From the NCBI GenBank assembly GCA_023409675.1, contig JAEYRC010000234.1, positions 1 to 8,009 on the forward strand: a DNA stretch of 8,009 nt, written 5' to 3'. The notes below the pieces were generated by a model. The model saw only the letters and a program-made list of their open reading frames with translations, was not told the DNA's origin and searched no databases. The DNA comes from Bacteroidota bacterium (GTDB taxonomy: Bacteria; Bacteroidota; Bacteroidia; Chitinophagales; Chitinophagaceae). The position numbers and the translations under genes are program-made. Positions within the stretch are counted from its first letter, which is position 1. Each line of letters starts with the position of its first letter. Shown here one piece after another: positions 1 to 5,673 of this stretch.

Positions 1-42
1 GGGTTATTATTGAATAATTTGCCGCATTAAACTACAGCGTAA

Positions 43-273
43 ATGATCGCGGATATCATTATAATTATCGGATTCTCCTGGCTGGCAGTAGTGCAGCTTC
101 TTAAAATTATCCGGCTACTGTTCAACCTGAACAAGGGCATATTCAAAAGCAGCCTGCTGGATCCTCCTGACACTAAATTTAGTCTTATAGGTTATTATCT
201 AACCGCATTTGCTGTCTTAGCTCTTGCGGTACTCACCCGTTTAAACCTGATTGTATTGGAGGATAATTTCTGA
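43..273 (+). CDS. Small two-helix membrane protein of unknown function
   Basis: This 76-residue reading frame starts at an ATG and ends at a TGA just before the neighbouring convergent gene. Two hydrophobic stretches are visible, roughly residues 3-22 (rich in Ile, Leu and Val) and 47-66. They are joined by a basic and polar loop containing a Leu-Asp-Pro-Pro turn. This predicts a hairpin inner-membrane protein with a short acidic C-terminus. I recognise no family and assign no function. Only 42 bases precede it, so I cannot tell whether it follows an upstream gene in an operon; a plus-strand frame open from base 1 ends with TAA at 28-30 and could be the tail of such a gene. No clear ribosome binding site is visible. 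It is more likely real than chance because it has a clean membrane-protein composition and fits the space up to the next gene without overlap. Confidence 0.6.
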   Translation: MIADIIIIIGFSWLAVVQLLKIIRLLFNLNKGIFKSSLLDPPDTKFSLIGYYLTAFAVLALAVLTRLNLIVLEDNF

Positions 274-286
274 TGCTATACAGCAA

Positions 287-835
287 TCAGCTGTGCAGTT
301 TTTGGTGCATAAGCTGAACAGTATTCCAATTTCTGGTAGTGTTGTTTTTACCGAAAAGTTTATCGAGCATTTCCATTCCTTTGGTCGTTTGTGTTTGTCC
401 TAAATCGAGCACACTGTAAATTATCCGGTCTTTCACCTGCAAAATAGTAAAAGCAGCATCTGCTGTCTGCCAGGGCAATGTTAATGTATGGGTAGAAGGT
501 TCTTTCAAAAAAGTAATATATAAACGCGTATCTTTTGTTACAGGAACAGTTCGAAAGGCATCTTCTTTAACCAATTGATCGATGGTTTTCGCTGTTCGCA
601 CCAGCATGGGTACTGCAAATCCAAAATGCGCTTCAATCAATGCCGAAAGTCTGGCTTCAATGACAGCCTCCGGTTCATTATCCAGCGCGGCAATTACATT
701 TCCGGAATTCAGCAGGGTAAGAACATGCTTCGCACCATGCTGTTCCAGCAGCTTTTTCAAATCGGCCATGGGAACCTTTTTATTCCCGCCTACATTTATT
801 CCCCGTAACAGGATAATATATTTCTGCTGTGCCAT
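287..835 (-). CDS. DUF1697 family protein
   Basis: The 182-residue product has the N-terminal signature of the DUF1697 family (residues 5-30): a beta strand leading into LLRGINVGG (9-17), then a basic turn and a Met-Ala-Asp-Leu-Lys helix. A Leu-Asn-Ser-Gly-Asn-Val segment follows at 43-48, where family members usually read as a serine-glycine-asparagine motif. The length fits the family, which is normally about 180 residues and soluble. The biochemical role of the family is not established. There is no signal peptide, so the protein should be cytosolic. The ATG at 835 directly precedes the conserved strand, and no upstream in-frame start is better. It is convergent with the small membrane protein, with 13 bases between the two stop codons. 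It appears to be a single-gene unit, with the short repeats at 868-1012 lying upstream of its start. Confidence 0.93.
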   Translation of the reverse strand: MAQQKYIILLRGINVGGNKKVPMADLKKLLEQHGAKHVLTLLNSGNVIAALDNEPEAVIEARLSALIEAHFGFAVPMLVRTAKTIDQLVKEDAFRTVPVTKDTRLYITFLKEPSTHTLTLPWQTADAAFTILQVKDRIIYSVLDLGQTQTTKGMEMLDKLFGKNNTTRNWNTVQLMHQKLHS

Positions 836-867
836 ATCAATAGCTTATCAATTAAATTAGTGCAGGT

Positions 868-1012
868 TTTCATCTGCGCCATCTGCCCAAAATCCGCGAA
901 ATCAGCGGGAAATGTATTTCCTTGTATTGTATTTCATCTGCGTCCATCTGCCCAAAATCCGCGAAATTTGCGGGAAATGTATTTTCTCAATCTGCGGGAA
1001 ATGTTTTTCCCC
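868..1012. repeat. Short interspersed intergenic repeat, two full copies and one partial
   Basis: Two nearly identical units of about 54 bp start at 868 and 932, a period of 64 bp. Both begin TTTCATCTGCG, continue CATCTGCCCAAAATCCGCG, and end GCGGGAAATGTATTT. They differ by a one-base insertion (GCGCC against GCGTCC) and by a change before the GCGGG core (ATCA against ATTT). A truncated third copy (989-1012) keeps only AATCTGCGGGAAATG and a T run. Within each full copy CCGC and GCGG can pair across a seven-base loop. The array fills most of the gap between the DUF1697 start and the end of the oxidoreductase gene. Similar ATCTGCG and GCGGGAAAT intergenic repeats are, from memory, common in Bacteroidota genomes; I see no coding function. 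A 66-codon frame running through it is a by-product of the repeat. Confidence 0.85.
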
Positions 1013-1030
1013 AAATACTATATGTTAAAT

Positions 1031-2140
1031 TCAATCCTTAAAATAAACTGTCTTCCCTGAATTAGCTGACCGCCGCGCCGCATCCAAAATCCGAACAGAC
1101 AGTACATTATTTTTCAACGAATACAATCCGTACTCAGGCACCACAATTCTTCCGCGTATAACCCCTGCAAAATACCGGAACGGATCAGCATGTTTCTCTG
1201 CGAGCTCCTGCTCCGCAACAAAGGATTGTTCTTGACTGCGTTCATCGATCCGCATCCGCATCCGGCGGGCATCTTCGGTTATAAGATACCCTTTAGTACC
1301 ATAGGCGGCAATATCTTTTCTGCTGAACGGCCAGTTCCAGGAAGCCTGAATGATACATTCGGCATTGGCGTAGGATATGATGATGGTTGCATCATCGTCG
1401 ACCTTTGGATAAATGGATGGCTTATACTGTTTGGTAACCGCCGTAACGGAAACCGGTTCTTCTCCATTCATTAACCAGGTCATGATATTAGCGCCATAGC
1501 AGCCAAAATCGGTCAGGGCTCCCCCGCCGTTTTGAACCGGATCTGTAAGCCATGCAAAGAATTCAGGGCTTACACCAATTTCCTTTGGTCCCTGATGCCC
1601 CATATGCACCACCAGCCGGTTAAAGGTTCCGATAACGGCGCTGTCGCTGATCAATTGATGGGTCTTATGAATAGATGGATACCAGGATGTTTCGAAGTTG
1701 GTCAGGATATGGATCCGGTGCTTTTCAGCCAATACCTTCATCCGTTCCGCATGTTCGGCATTTACCGCCAAAGGTTTTTCCATCATAACATGAATACCAA
1801 GCGGTGCCGCTGCTTCAACCACAGCCAAATGATCGAAGATCGACCCGAAAGCCACCACTCCTTCCGGTTTCACACGGGTAAGCATTTCCGTTAGATTGGA
1901 ATAGAACAGGGAAAGTGGCAGTTTATATGCAGCGGCATACTTCCGGGATAAGGCAGTATCGGCTTCATAAATGCCTGCAAGTTCAATATCCGGTTTCTTT
2001 TCCCTGCCCAGGATCCAGGGTACATGTCCATGGGTAATACCGGCAACCGCTATTCGAACCGGCTGCTGCGCAGATGCCTCCGACAGACCAGCTCCCAGGA
2101 AAATGATCATCAGCAGGATAATGCATTTCGACGTTTTCAT
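1031..2140 (-). CDS. Exported Gfo/Idh/MocA-family oxidoreductase-like protein
   Basis: The 369-residue product begins with a signal peptide: Lys at 2 and 5, a hydrophobic core at 7-19, and an Ala-Ser-Ala cleavage site before Gln25. A Rossmann-type N-terminal domain follows (about 27-145). Its nucleotide loop reads AGITHGH (33-39), not the usual GxGxxG. The family EKP motif is at 121-123, with Lys122 as the expected catalytic lysine. The C-terminal alpha/beta domain carries a glycine-rich GGGALTDFGCYGAN segment (205-218). Gfo/Idh/MocA enzymes are NAD(P)-dependent and act mainly on sugars or related polyols. The substrate cannot be read from this sequence. The signal peptide suggests a location outside the cytoplasm, which is odd for an NAD(P) enzyme. 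The ATG at 2140 is kept because it alone gives a complete signal peptide. The gene stands alone, in the same direction as the SPFH operon but 115 bp downstream of it. Confidence 0.9.
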   Translation of the reverse strand: MKTSKCIILLMIIFLGAGLSEASAQQPVRIAVAGITHGHVPWILGREKKPDIELAGIYEADTALSRKYAAAYKLPLSLFYSNLTEMLTRVKPEGVVAFGSIFDHLAVVEAAAPLGIHVMMEKPLAVNAEHAERMKVLAEKHRIHILTNFETSWYPSIHKTHQLISDSAVIGTFNRLVVHMGHQGPKEIGVSPEFFAWLTDPVQNGGGALTDFGCYGANIMTWLMNGEEPVSVTAVTKQYKPSIYPKVDDDATIIISYANAECIIQASWNWPFSRKDIAAYGTKGYLITEDARRMRMRIDERSQEQSFVAEQELAEKHADPFRYFAGVIRGRIVVPEYGLYSLKNNVLSVRILDAARRSANSGKTVYFKD

Positions 2141-2159
2141 ACGATAATTTAAGCCAGTT

Positions 2160-2172
2160 TATCGAATCGATA
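2160..2172. promoter_or_regulatory. Small perfect palindrome upstream of the oxidoreductase gene
   Basis: TATCGA, a single A, and TCGATA form a perfect 13-base inverted repeat 19 bases upstream of the oxidoreductase ATG. Its position would suit an operator or a site in the leader. However, the arms are only six bases, so a chance occurrence is plausible. No convincing TTG/TAnnTTTG promoter was found nearby, and no candidate regulator is encoded next to it. Confidence 0.2.
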
Positions 2173-2255
2173 CACGAACGCGGCTAATTTTCAGTAAATA
2201 ATTGTTTAAAGTATACTGACCGGATAGAAAATGGATCGGTGATATGTCATTCCGG

Positions 2256-2444
2256 CTATTTACCGTTTTTCTTTTTTAGCATATCAGTGCTTTTAGGATG
2301 AAGTCGTCCTTTCTCCCGCAACTGCGTATGGATAAGGTATTCAATTTGTCCATTCACGCTGCGAAATTCATCAGCAGCCCACTTCTCCAGCGCCTTATAG
2401 ATGTTCTCGTCAATTCTCAGCACAAAGGATTTTTTTTCACTCAC
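2256..2444 (-). CDS. Arc-like ribbon-helix-helix DNA-binding protein
   Basis: From the chosen GTG start the product has 62 residues. Residues 7-47 align without gaps to phage P22 Arc as I recall it. Both show a beta strand ending Leu-Arg, a helix, then Arg-Ser-Val-Asn (28-31) at the turn, and a second helix ending in a Gly-Arg pair (46-47). In Arc the base-reading strand residues are Gln9, Asn11 and Arg13; the equivalents here are Ser6, Val8 and Arg10. Such proteins bind DNA as dimers of dimers and are usually repressors. A basic tail (48-62) is extra. An in-frame ATG at 2549 would add 35 residues overlapping the upstream gene by 95 bp. The GTG is preferred because it lies 10 bases after the upstream stop and starts right before the conserved strand. 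It is the last gene of the SPFH operon and the obvious candidate to bind the palindrome at that operon's promoter. Confidence 0.85.
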   Translation of the reverse strand: MSEKKSFVLRIDENIYKALEKWAADEFRSVNGQIEYLIHTQLREKGRLHPKSTDMLKKKNGK

Positions 2445-2454
2445 GGCTATACAT

Positions 2455-2973
2455 TTAGTGTGCTGTCTCCAATTTTGCGCCCAAAAATTCTTCAGCAGTT
2501 TGCTGAATAACTCCGGGCTTCTGAGATCCAATAAAAACGAGTGTACCATTTTTCAAAATCAACTGCAATCCGTATTTACCTCCCACAACATGGGTATGCT
2601 TTTTCGTGTATCGGGTACCGGTTGTTGAATTCTGTATCCAGGTATTTACTTTCGCGCTGCTGACATCTTCCCATAAAATATGCGAATAGTTTTGGGTGAA
2701 CGGTTGCCAGCGGTAAAAAATTCCTTCATCACTCATCACCGTTTCAAACTTTAATGCTTTCAATAAGAGCAGCACAACGATCGCGATTCCTATAATAAAC
2801 AATATGGCGATAAACAACTCATGGAAACTATGCGCATTATTCATGATATACGTCATAATAGCAATCACGCTTACGGCAGGTATGCCTATGCTGACGATCC
2901 AGATCCATGGCTGATTGAAAGATTGTACCTCTTTGAACCTGATCTTTCCCCTTGGTCGTGCTGCGGTTTTCAT
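2455..2973 (-). CDS. Two-helix membrane protein resembling DUF6141
   Basis: The product has 172 residues from the ATG at 2973. A TTG two codons upstream is also in frame, but the ATG is the more likely start. A short basic N-terminus (FKEVQSF at 13-19) leads into two membrane helices at about 23-43 and 53-71. A soluble, beta-rich C-terminal half follows, with YGLQLILKNG (134-143) and IGSQKP (148-153). The order of hydrophobic hairpin, strand-rich domain and GLQL...IGxQKP resembles what I remember of DUF6141 and of bacterial PH-like membrane proteins; this is from memory and not certain. The helices predict an inner-membrane protein with the C-terminal domain in the cytoplasm. The gene starts 12 bases after the SPFH stop and ends 10 bases before the ribbon-helix-helix start, so co-transcription is very likely. 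A partnership with the SPFH protein is inferred from position only. Confidence 0.85.
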   Translation of the reverse strand: MKTAARPRGKIRFKEVQSFNQPWIWIVSIGIPAVSVIAIMTYIMNNAHSFHELFIAILFIIGIAIVVLLLLKALKFETVMSDEGIFYRWQPFTQNYSHILWEDVSSAKVNTWIQNSTTGTRYTKKHTHVVGGKYGLQLILKNGTLVFIGSQKPGVIQQTAEEFLGAKLETAH

Positions 2974-2985
2974 ATGCAATCCGAT

Positions 2986-3855
2986 TTATTGATACAGGGT
3001 TCCGGCATTTAATACAGGTGTGGCTGCCTTTTCACCACATAGAACCACCATCAGGTTGCTGACCATAGCAGCCTTCTTCTCTTCATCCAGTGTAACAATG
3101 TCTTTCTTCGAAAGCATTTCCAACGCCATCTCAACCATACCAACCGCACCTTCTACGATTTTAGAACGGGCCGCAACAATGGCTGTCGCCTGCTGCCGCT
3201 GTAACATGGCCCCCGCGATCTCCGGTGCATAAGCAAGGTGACTGATCCGGGCTTCCTTAATAATGATACCGGCTGGCTGTAACCTTTCAAGCAATTCCTG
3301 CTCAAGCAGATCATTTACTTTCTGTCCGCCTTCACGCAGGGTCAGTGTAGCGTTTTCATCTTCCATATGATCATACGGACAGCTCAGCGCCAGATGACGA
3401 ATAGCCGCTTCGCTTTGCACCTTCACATAGTGATCATAATCTTCCACTTCAAAAGCCGCTTTGAAAGTATCATTAACCTGCCATACCACTACCGCCGCGA
3501 TCTCAATCGGATTGCCCATCTTGTCGTTCACCTTCAGCTTAGCGCTTTCCAGGTTTTCCATTCGAAGCGAAATGGTTTGCTTTTTATACAGGGGATTTAC
3601 AAACAGGATTCCGTTCTCCTTGCAGGTTCCCACATATTTTCCAAAGAAAGTCAGTACCCGGGAATGATTCGGACTGATAACAATTATTCCGGGGAGAATA
3701 AAGATCCATAGAAAGGTTGCGATCAACCCATAACTTAAATATGCGCCACTTTCCCGCTGTCCGGCAATGATGAACAGATAAACAGATGCGGCAAATAACA
3801 GGATAACCACAATAAGAGCAACGAATCCGGCGGAGGGTTTAATAAGTTTTTCCAT
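2986..3855 (-). CDS. SPFH (stomatin/prohibitin-like) domain membrane protein
   Basis: From the ATG at 3855 the product has 289 residues. Two membrane helices (about 11-31 and 39-60) are followed by an SPFH domain (about 61-250). It carries the strand DKMGNPIEIAAVVVWQV (111-127), typical of these proteins, and the late helix region ISHLAYAPEIAGAMLQRQQA (204-223), which leads into the alanine-rich helix expected for oligomerisation. SPFH proteins form large membrane-bound ring or cage assemblies and organise membrane microdomains or proteases. No protease partner is encoded next to it here. A longer frame starts at 3882, but that ATG lies inside the 21-bp palindrome and a few bases from the predicted transcription start, so the internal ATG is chosen. 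It heads a three-gene operon with the two-helix membrane protein and the Arc-like protein. Confidence 0.92.
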   Translation of the reverse strand: MEKLIKPSAGFVALIVVILLFAASVYLFIIAGQRESGAYLSYGLIATFLWIFILPGIIVISPNHSRVLTFFGKYVGTCKENGILFVNPLYKKQTISLRMENLESAKLKVNDKMGNPIEIAAVVVWQVNDTFKAAFEVEDYDHYVKVQSEAAIRHLALSCPYDHMEDENATLTLREGGQKVNDLLEQELLERLQPAGIIIKEARISHLAYAPEIAGAMLQRQQATAIVAARSKIVEGAVGMVEMALEMLSKKDIVTLDEEKKAAMVSNLMVVLCGEKAATPVLNAGTLYQ

Positions 3856-3872
3856 ATCAGAAAGTTTTTTGG

Positions 3873-3893
3873 TTGATATCATTATGATATCAA
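3873..3893. promoter_or_regulatory. Perfect 21-bp palindromic operator candidate for the SPFH operon
   Basis: TTGATATCAT, a single T, and its exact reverse complement form a 21-base palindrome. It can also be read as two 8-bp palindromes TGATATCA (3874-3881 and 3885-3892) whose centres are 11 bp apart, one helical turn. It overlaps the -7 element at 3891-3893 and covers the expected transcription start, where a bound protein should block initiation. Extra TGATAT half sites lie at 3910-3915 and 3925-3930. Arc-type regulators are known to bind 21-bp operators with subsites 11 bp apart, and an Arc-like protein is encoded at the end of this operon. The structure is read directly from the sequence; which protein binds is inference. 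Confidence 0.75.
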
Positions 3894-3921
3894 ATATACA
3901 TCAGGCGACTGATATTTGCAA
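3891..3921 (-). promoter_or_regulatory. Bacteroidota-type sigma promoter of the SPFH operon
   Basis: On the minus strand a TTG (3921-3919) is followed after 20 bases by TATATTTG (3898-3891). This matches the Bacteroidota primary sigma consensus: TTG near -33 and TAnnTTTG near -7, with a spacer of about 19-21. The transcript would start near 3884-3886. That leaves about 30 bases of leader before the ATG at 3855 but only two to four before the ATG at 3882. Confidence 0.75.
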
Positions 3922-4024
3922 GAGTGATATAAAGATTTTTCAACTGCATGCTGAGTCTGGTTTACGAAAGCAATTAAGGCGTTGAATATTTTTTTATCTT
4001 CATCACCATTAAACCAGCATTATA

Positions 4025-4855
4025 ATGAACCGATTTATATTCTTCTTTGTACAGTTTCTTTTTCCTCTTGTTGTTTGGGCGGGAACAGTTGATACATTGG
4101 ACGTTCGAAGCCAGGCGATGCGAAAGAATATAAAATGCGTTGTTATTACCCCTGATGGTTACGCAACGGGTACTAAAGCCTATCCCGTTGTTTATCTTTT
4201 ACATGGTTACAGTGGAAACTATGCGCAGTGGATCAGGGAAACCCCCTCCCTCGCTGCTGATGCTGACCGCTATCAGATGATCATCATTTGTCCGGATGGC
4301 GGTTTTAACAGCTGGTATTTCGACAGCCCGGTCGACAGCAGTGTTCGCTATGAAACCTTCATCACAAAAGAACTTGCCGCATGGGCAGACGCCACCTATC
4401 GGATATTAACCGGTAAGGAAAACCGCGCTATAACCGGGTTAAGCATGGGCGGACATGGCGCTTTGTATCTGTCGTTCCGGAATCCGGATGTATTTGGCGC
4501 TGCAGGAAGTATGGCCGGTGGTGTGGATATCCGACCTTTCCCTAAAAACTGGGACATGACCCGGGTGCTGGGCGATACACTTTGCTGTTGGGAGAACTGG
4601 GAGAAAAATACGGTTATCAATCTTGCAGATACGTTGAAAACAACATTTCCTGCACTCATTATCGATTGCGGTGTGGAGGATTTCTTCTTTCAGGTAAACC
4701 GTAACCTGCACCATAAACTCATGGATCAGCAGGTGCCCCATGATTATATCGAACGGCCCGGAAAGCATAACCGCGAGTACTGGAGCAACAGCGTGGCTTA
4801 TCAGTTGTTGTTTTTCAGGAAATTTTTTGACCGGAATACATCCACCGGCGGATAG
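4025..4855 (+). CDS. Secreted alpha/beta-hydrolase esterase (PF00756, esterase D/feruloyl esterase type)
   Basis: The 276-residue product has a signal peptide (hydrophobic core at 4-18, Trp-Ala-Gly end near 20), so it is exported. The hydrolase fold shows LLHGYSGN (58-65) with the His-Gly that helps form the oxyanion hole, and PDGGFNSWY (90-98). The nucleophile elbow GLSMGGHGA (138-146) gives Ser140. The likely acid is Asp219 (in a Gly-Val-Glu-Asp segment) and the base His248 (in Gly-Lys-His-Asn). The triad is therefore complete. Length and motif order fit the PF00756 esterase family, which includes S-formylglutathione hydrolases, carbohydrate-acyl (acetyl or feruloyl) esterases and mycolyltransferases. 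Export argues for an extracytoplasmic substrate such as an acylated polysaccharide and against formylglutathione. It diverges from the SPFH operon across about 169 bp, with no clear TTG/TAnnTTTG promoter of its own, and converges on the MORN-like gene. Confidence 0.92.
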   Translation: MNRFIFFFVQFLFPLVVWAGTVDTLDVRSQAMRKNIKCVVITPDGYATGTKAYPVVYLLHGYSGNYAQWIRETPSLAADADRYQMIIICPDGGFNSWYFDSPVDSSVRYETFITKELAAWADATYRILTGKENRAITGLSMGGHGALYLSFRNPDVFGAAGSMAGGVDIRPFPKNWDMTRVLGDTLCCWENWEKNTVINLADTLKTTFPALIIDCGVEDFFFQVNRNLHHKLMDQQVPHDYIERPGKHNREYWSNSVAYQLLFFRKFFDRNTSTGG

Positions 4856-4906
4856 ACAGCTTGTTACAGCAGAATTTTGATCTTAATCGCGGGCAGGTTT
4901 TAGTGC

Positions 4907-5566
4907 TTAAAATCCACCAGTACTACCATCTTTAAACCTGACCTTCTTTTTGCCGGAATTTTTCTTTTCAAAGTCGAGTACTTCCTGCGGCTTCTCCACT
5001 TTCTTCTTATCGGACGGATTCACAACCACATCATCCGGATTGGAAAGCGCTTTCCCGAATTCATAATTTTCAGTGCGGATAAGGCTGCCGGTTTGCGGAT
5101 CATAATATTTCCAGGTGCCATGTTTGAGGGCGGCGCCTTCATTCTTAACAATCACGGTTCGGTAAGAATCCAGTTTATCAAGATCTTCCACCTGTAAAGT
5201 ATCGTATAATTTATCGGGATTAAGGGCTACCCAACTTTGTTCGAGGCGCAATCCGCCATGAAGTAAATAGTATTGCGCTATGCCGTTTTTAAGTCCCCAG
5301 CGATAGTTTTCAATACCCACCAGGTCGCCCATCAGGTTATAAAGCTTCCACTCCCCTTCTTTACGATCATCTACATAATACCCTTCTTCCTCATAGCCGG
5401 GCTCACCGCGCACCTTATCGAATTTATTCACCCATATACCCTGCTTCTTTCCCTGCATATCTACCCGGTTGAGCGTATCACCCGATGCTGTGAGTTGATA
5501 GTCTTTCCATTGAGCCGCTCCCGTGCTTAAAGAAAATATTGCGATAAGGAAGAATATGAGGCGCAT
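4907..5566 (-). CDS. Exported MORN-like repeat protein
   Basis: The 219-residue product starts with a signal peptide (hydrophobic residues 3-13, cleavage near Ala18/Gln19). Four degenerate MORN-type units are visible, each with a Gly-x-Trp or Gly-x-x-x-Tyr core after a Lys or Arg turn: KKQGIWVNK (40-48), KEGEWKLY (69-76), KNGIAQYY (93-100) and KHGTWKYYDPQTG (148-160). This pattern occurs in the YwqK/MORN-like families common in Bacteroidota. MORN-like repeats form extended beta hairpins that serve as binding or scaffold surfaces; no enzymatic residues are seen. The tail (173-219) is rich in Lys, Asp and Ser and looks disordered. The ATG at 5566 directly precedes the signal peptide. It is convergent with the esterase (51 bases between stops) and divergent from the propeller gene. 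Its partner is unknown. Confidence 0.85.
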   Translation of the reverse strand: MRLIFFLIAIFSLSTGAAQWKDYQLTASGDTLNRVDMQGKKQGIWVNKFDKVRGEPGYEEEGYYVDDRKEGEWKLYNLMGDLVGIENYRWGLKNGIAQYYLLHGGLRLEQSWVALNPDKLYDTLQVEDLDKLDSYRTVIVKNEGAALKHGTWKYYDPQTGSLIRTENYEFGKALSNPDDVVVNPSDKKKVEKPQEVLDFEKKNSGKKKVRFKDGSTGGF

Positions 5567-5572
5567 CTTTAG

Positions 5573-5580
5573 TATGTTTG
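5573..5580 (+). promoter_or_regulatory. Possible -7 element for the propeller gene
   Basis: TATGTTTG matches the Bacteroidota -7 consensus TAnnTTTG on the plus strand, 94 bases before the propeller ATG, in the divergent gap. No TTG lies 19-21 bases upstream, where the -33 element should be, so only half of a promoter is visible. If it is used, the leader of about 90 bases would contain the inverted repeat at 5636-5658. Confidence 0.3.
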
Positions 5581-5635
5581 ATCAGGGTAATAAAACGATT
5601 TCTCCTGTTAAATTAAACAATAATAACGCCAAAGC

Positions 5636-5658
5636 AGAATGTTGATTGTCAACATTCT
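5636..5658. promoter_or_regulatory. Perfect inverted repeat before the propeller gene
   Basis: AGAATGTTGA, then TTG, then TCAACATTCT form a perfect inverted repeat with 10-base arms and a three-base centre. It ends 15 bases before the ATG of the propeller gene and lies in the gap between two divergent genes. As DNA it could be an operator. As RNA it would fold into a tight hairpin near the start codon. It has no T run after it, so it is not a typical terminator. No regulator that might bind it is encoded nearby. Confidence 0.6.
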
Positions 5659-5673
5659 CCTAAACTTTCCAGC

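Noticed and set aside
280..305. Possible terminator after the small membrane protein gene
   Set aside because: ACAGC and GCTGT can pair and a T run follows, but the stem is only five bases and the T run is offset by several bases.
860..1060. 66-codon plus-strand reading frame
   Set aside because: It runs through the intergenic repeat copies and into the oxidoreductase gene; its protein simply repeats the repeat unit.
1532..1894. 120-codon plus-strand reading frame
   Set aside because: It is antisense to the conserved oxidoreductase gene, including the EKP region, with a His/Met/Arg-rich composition typical of shadow frames.
2141..2255. Terminator of the SPFH operon
   Set aside because: Only CCGGA/TCCGG pairing across a loop of about 29 bases was seen, with no T run.
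3983..4024. Possible promoter for the esterase gene
   Set aside because: TATTTTTT resembles TAnnTTTG, but it lacks the final G and no TTG lies at the right distance.
4396..4768. Two overlapping minus-strand reading frames of 87 and 109 codons
   Set aside because: Both are antisense to the esterase gene across its catalytic elbow; they have no recognisable domains.
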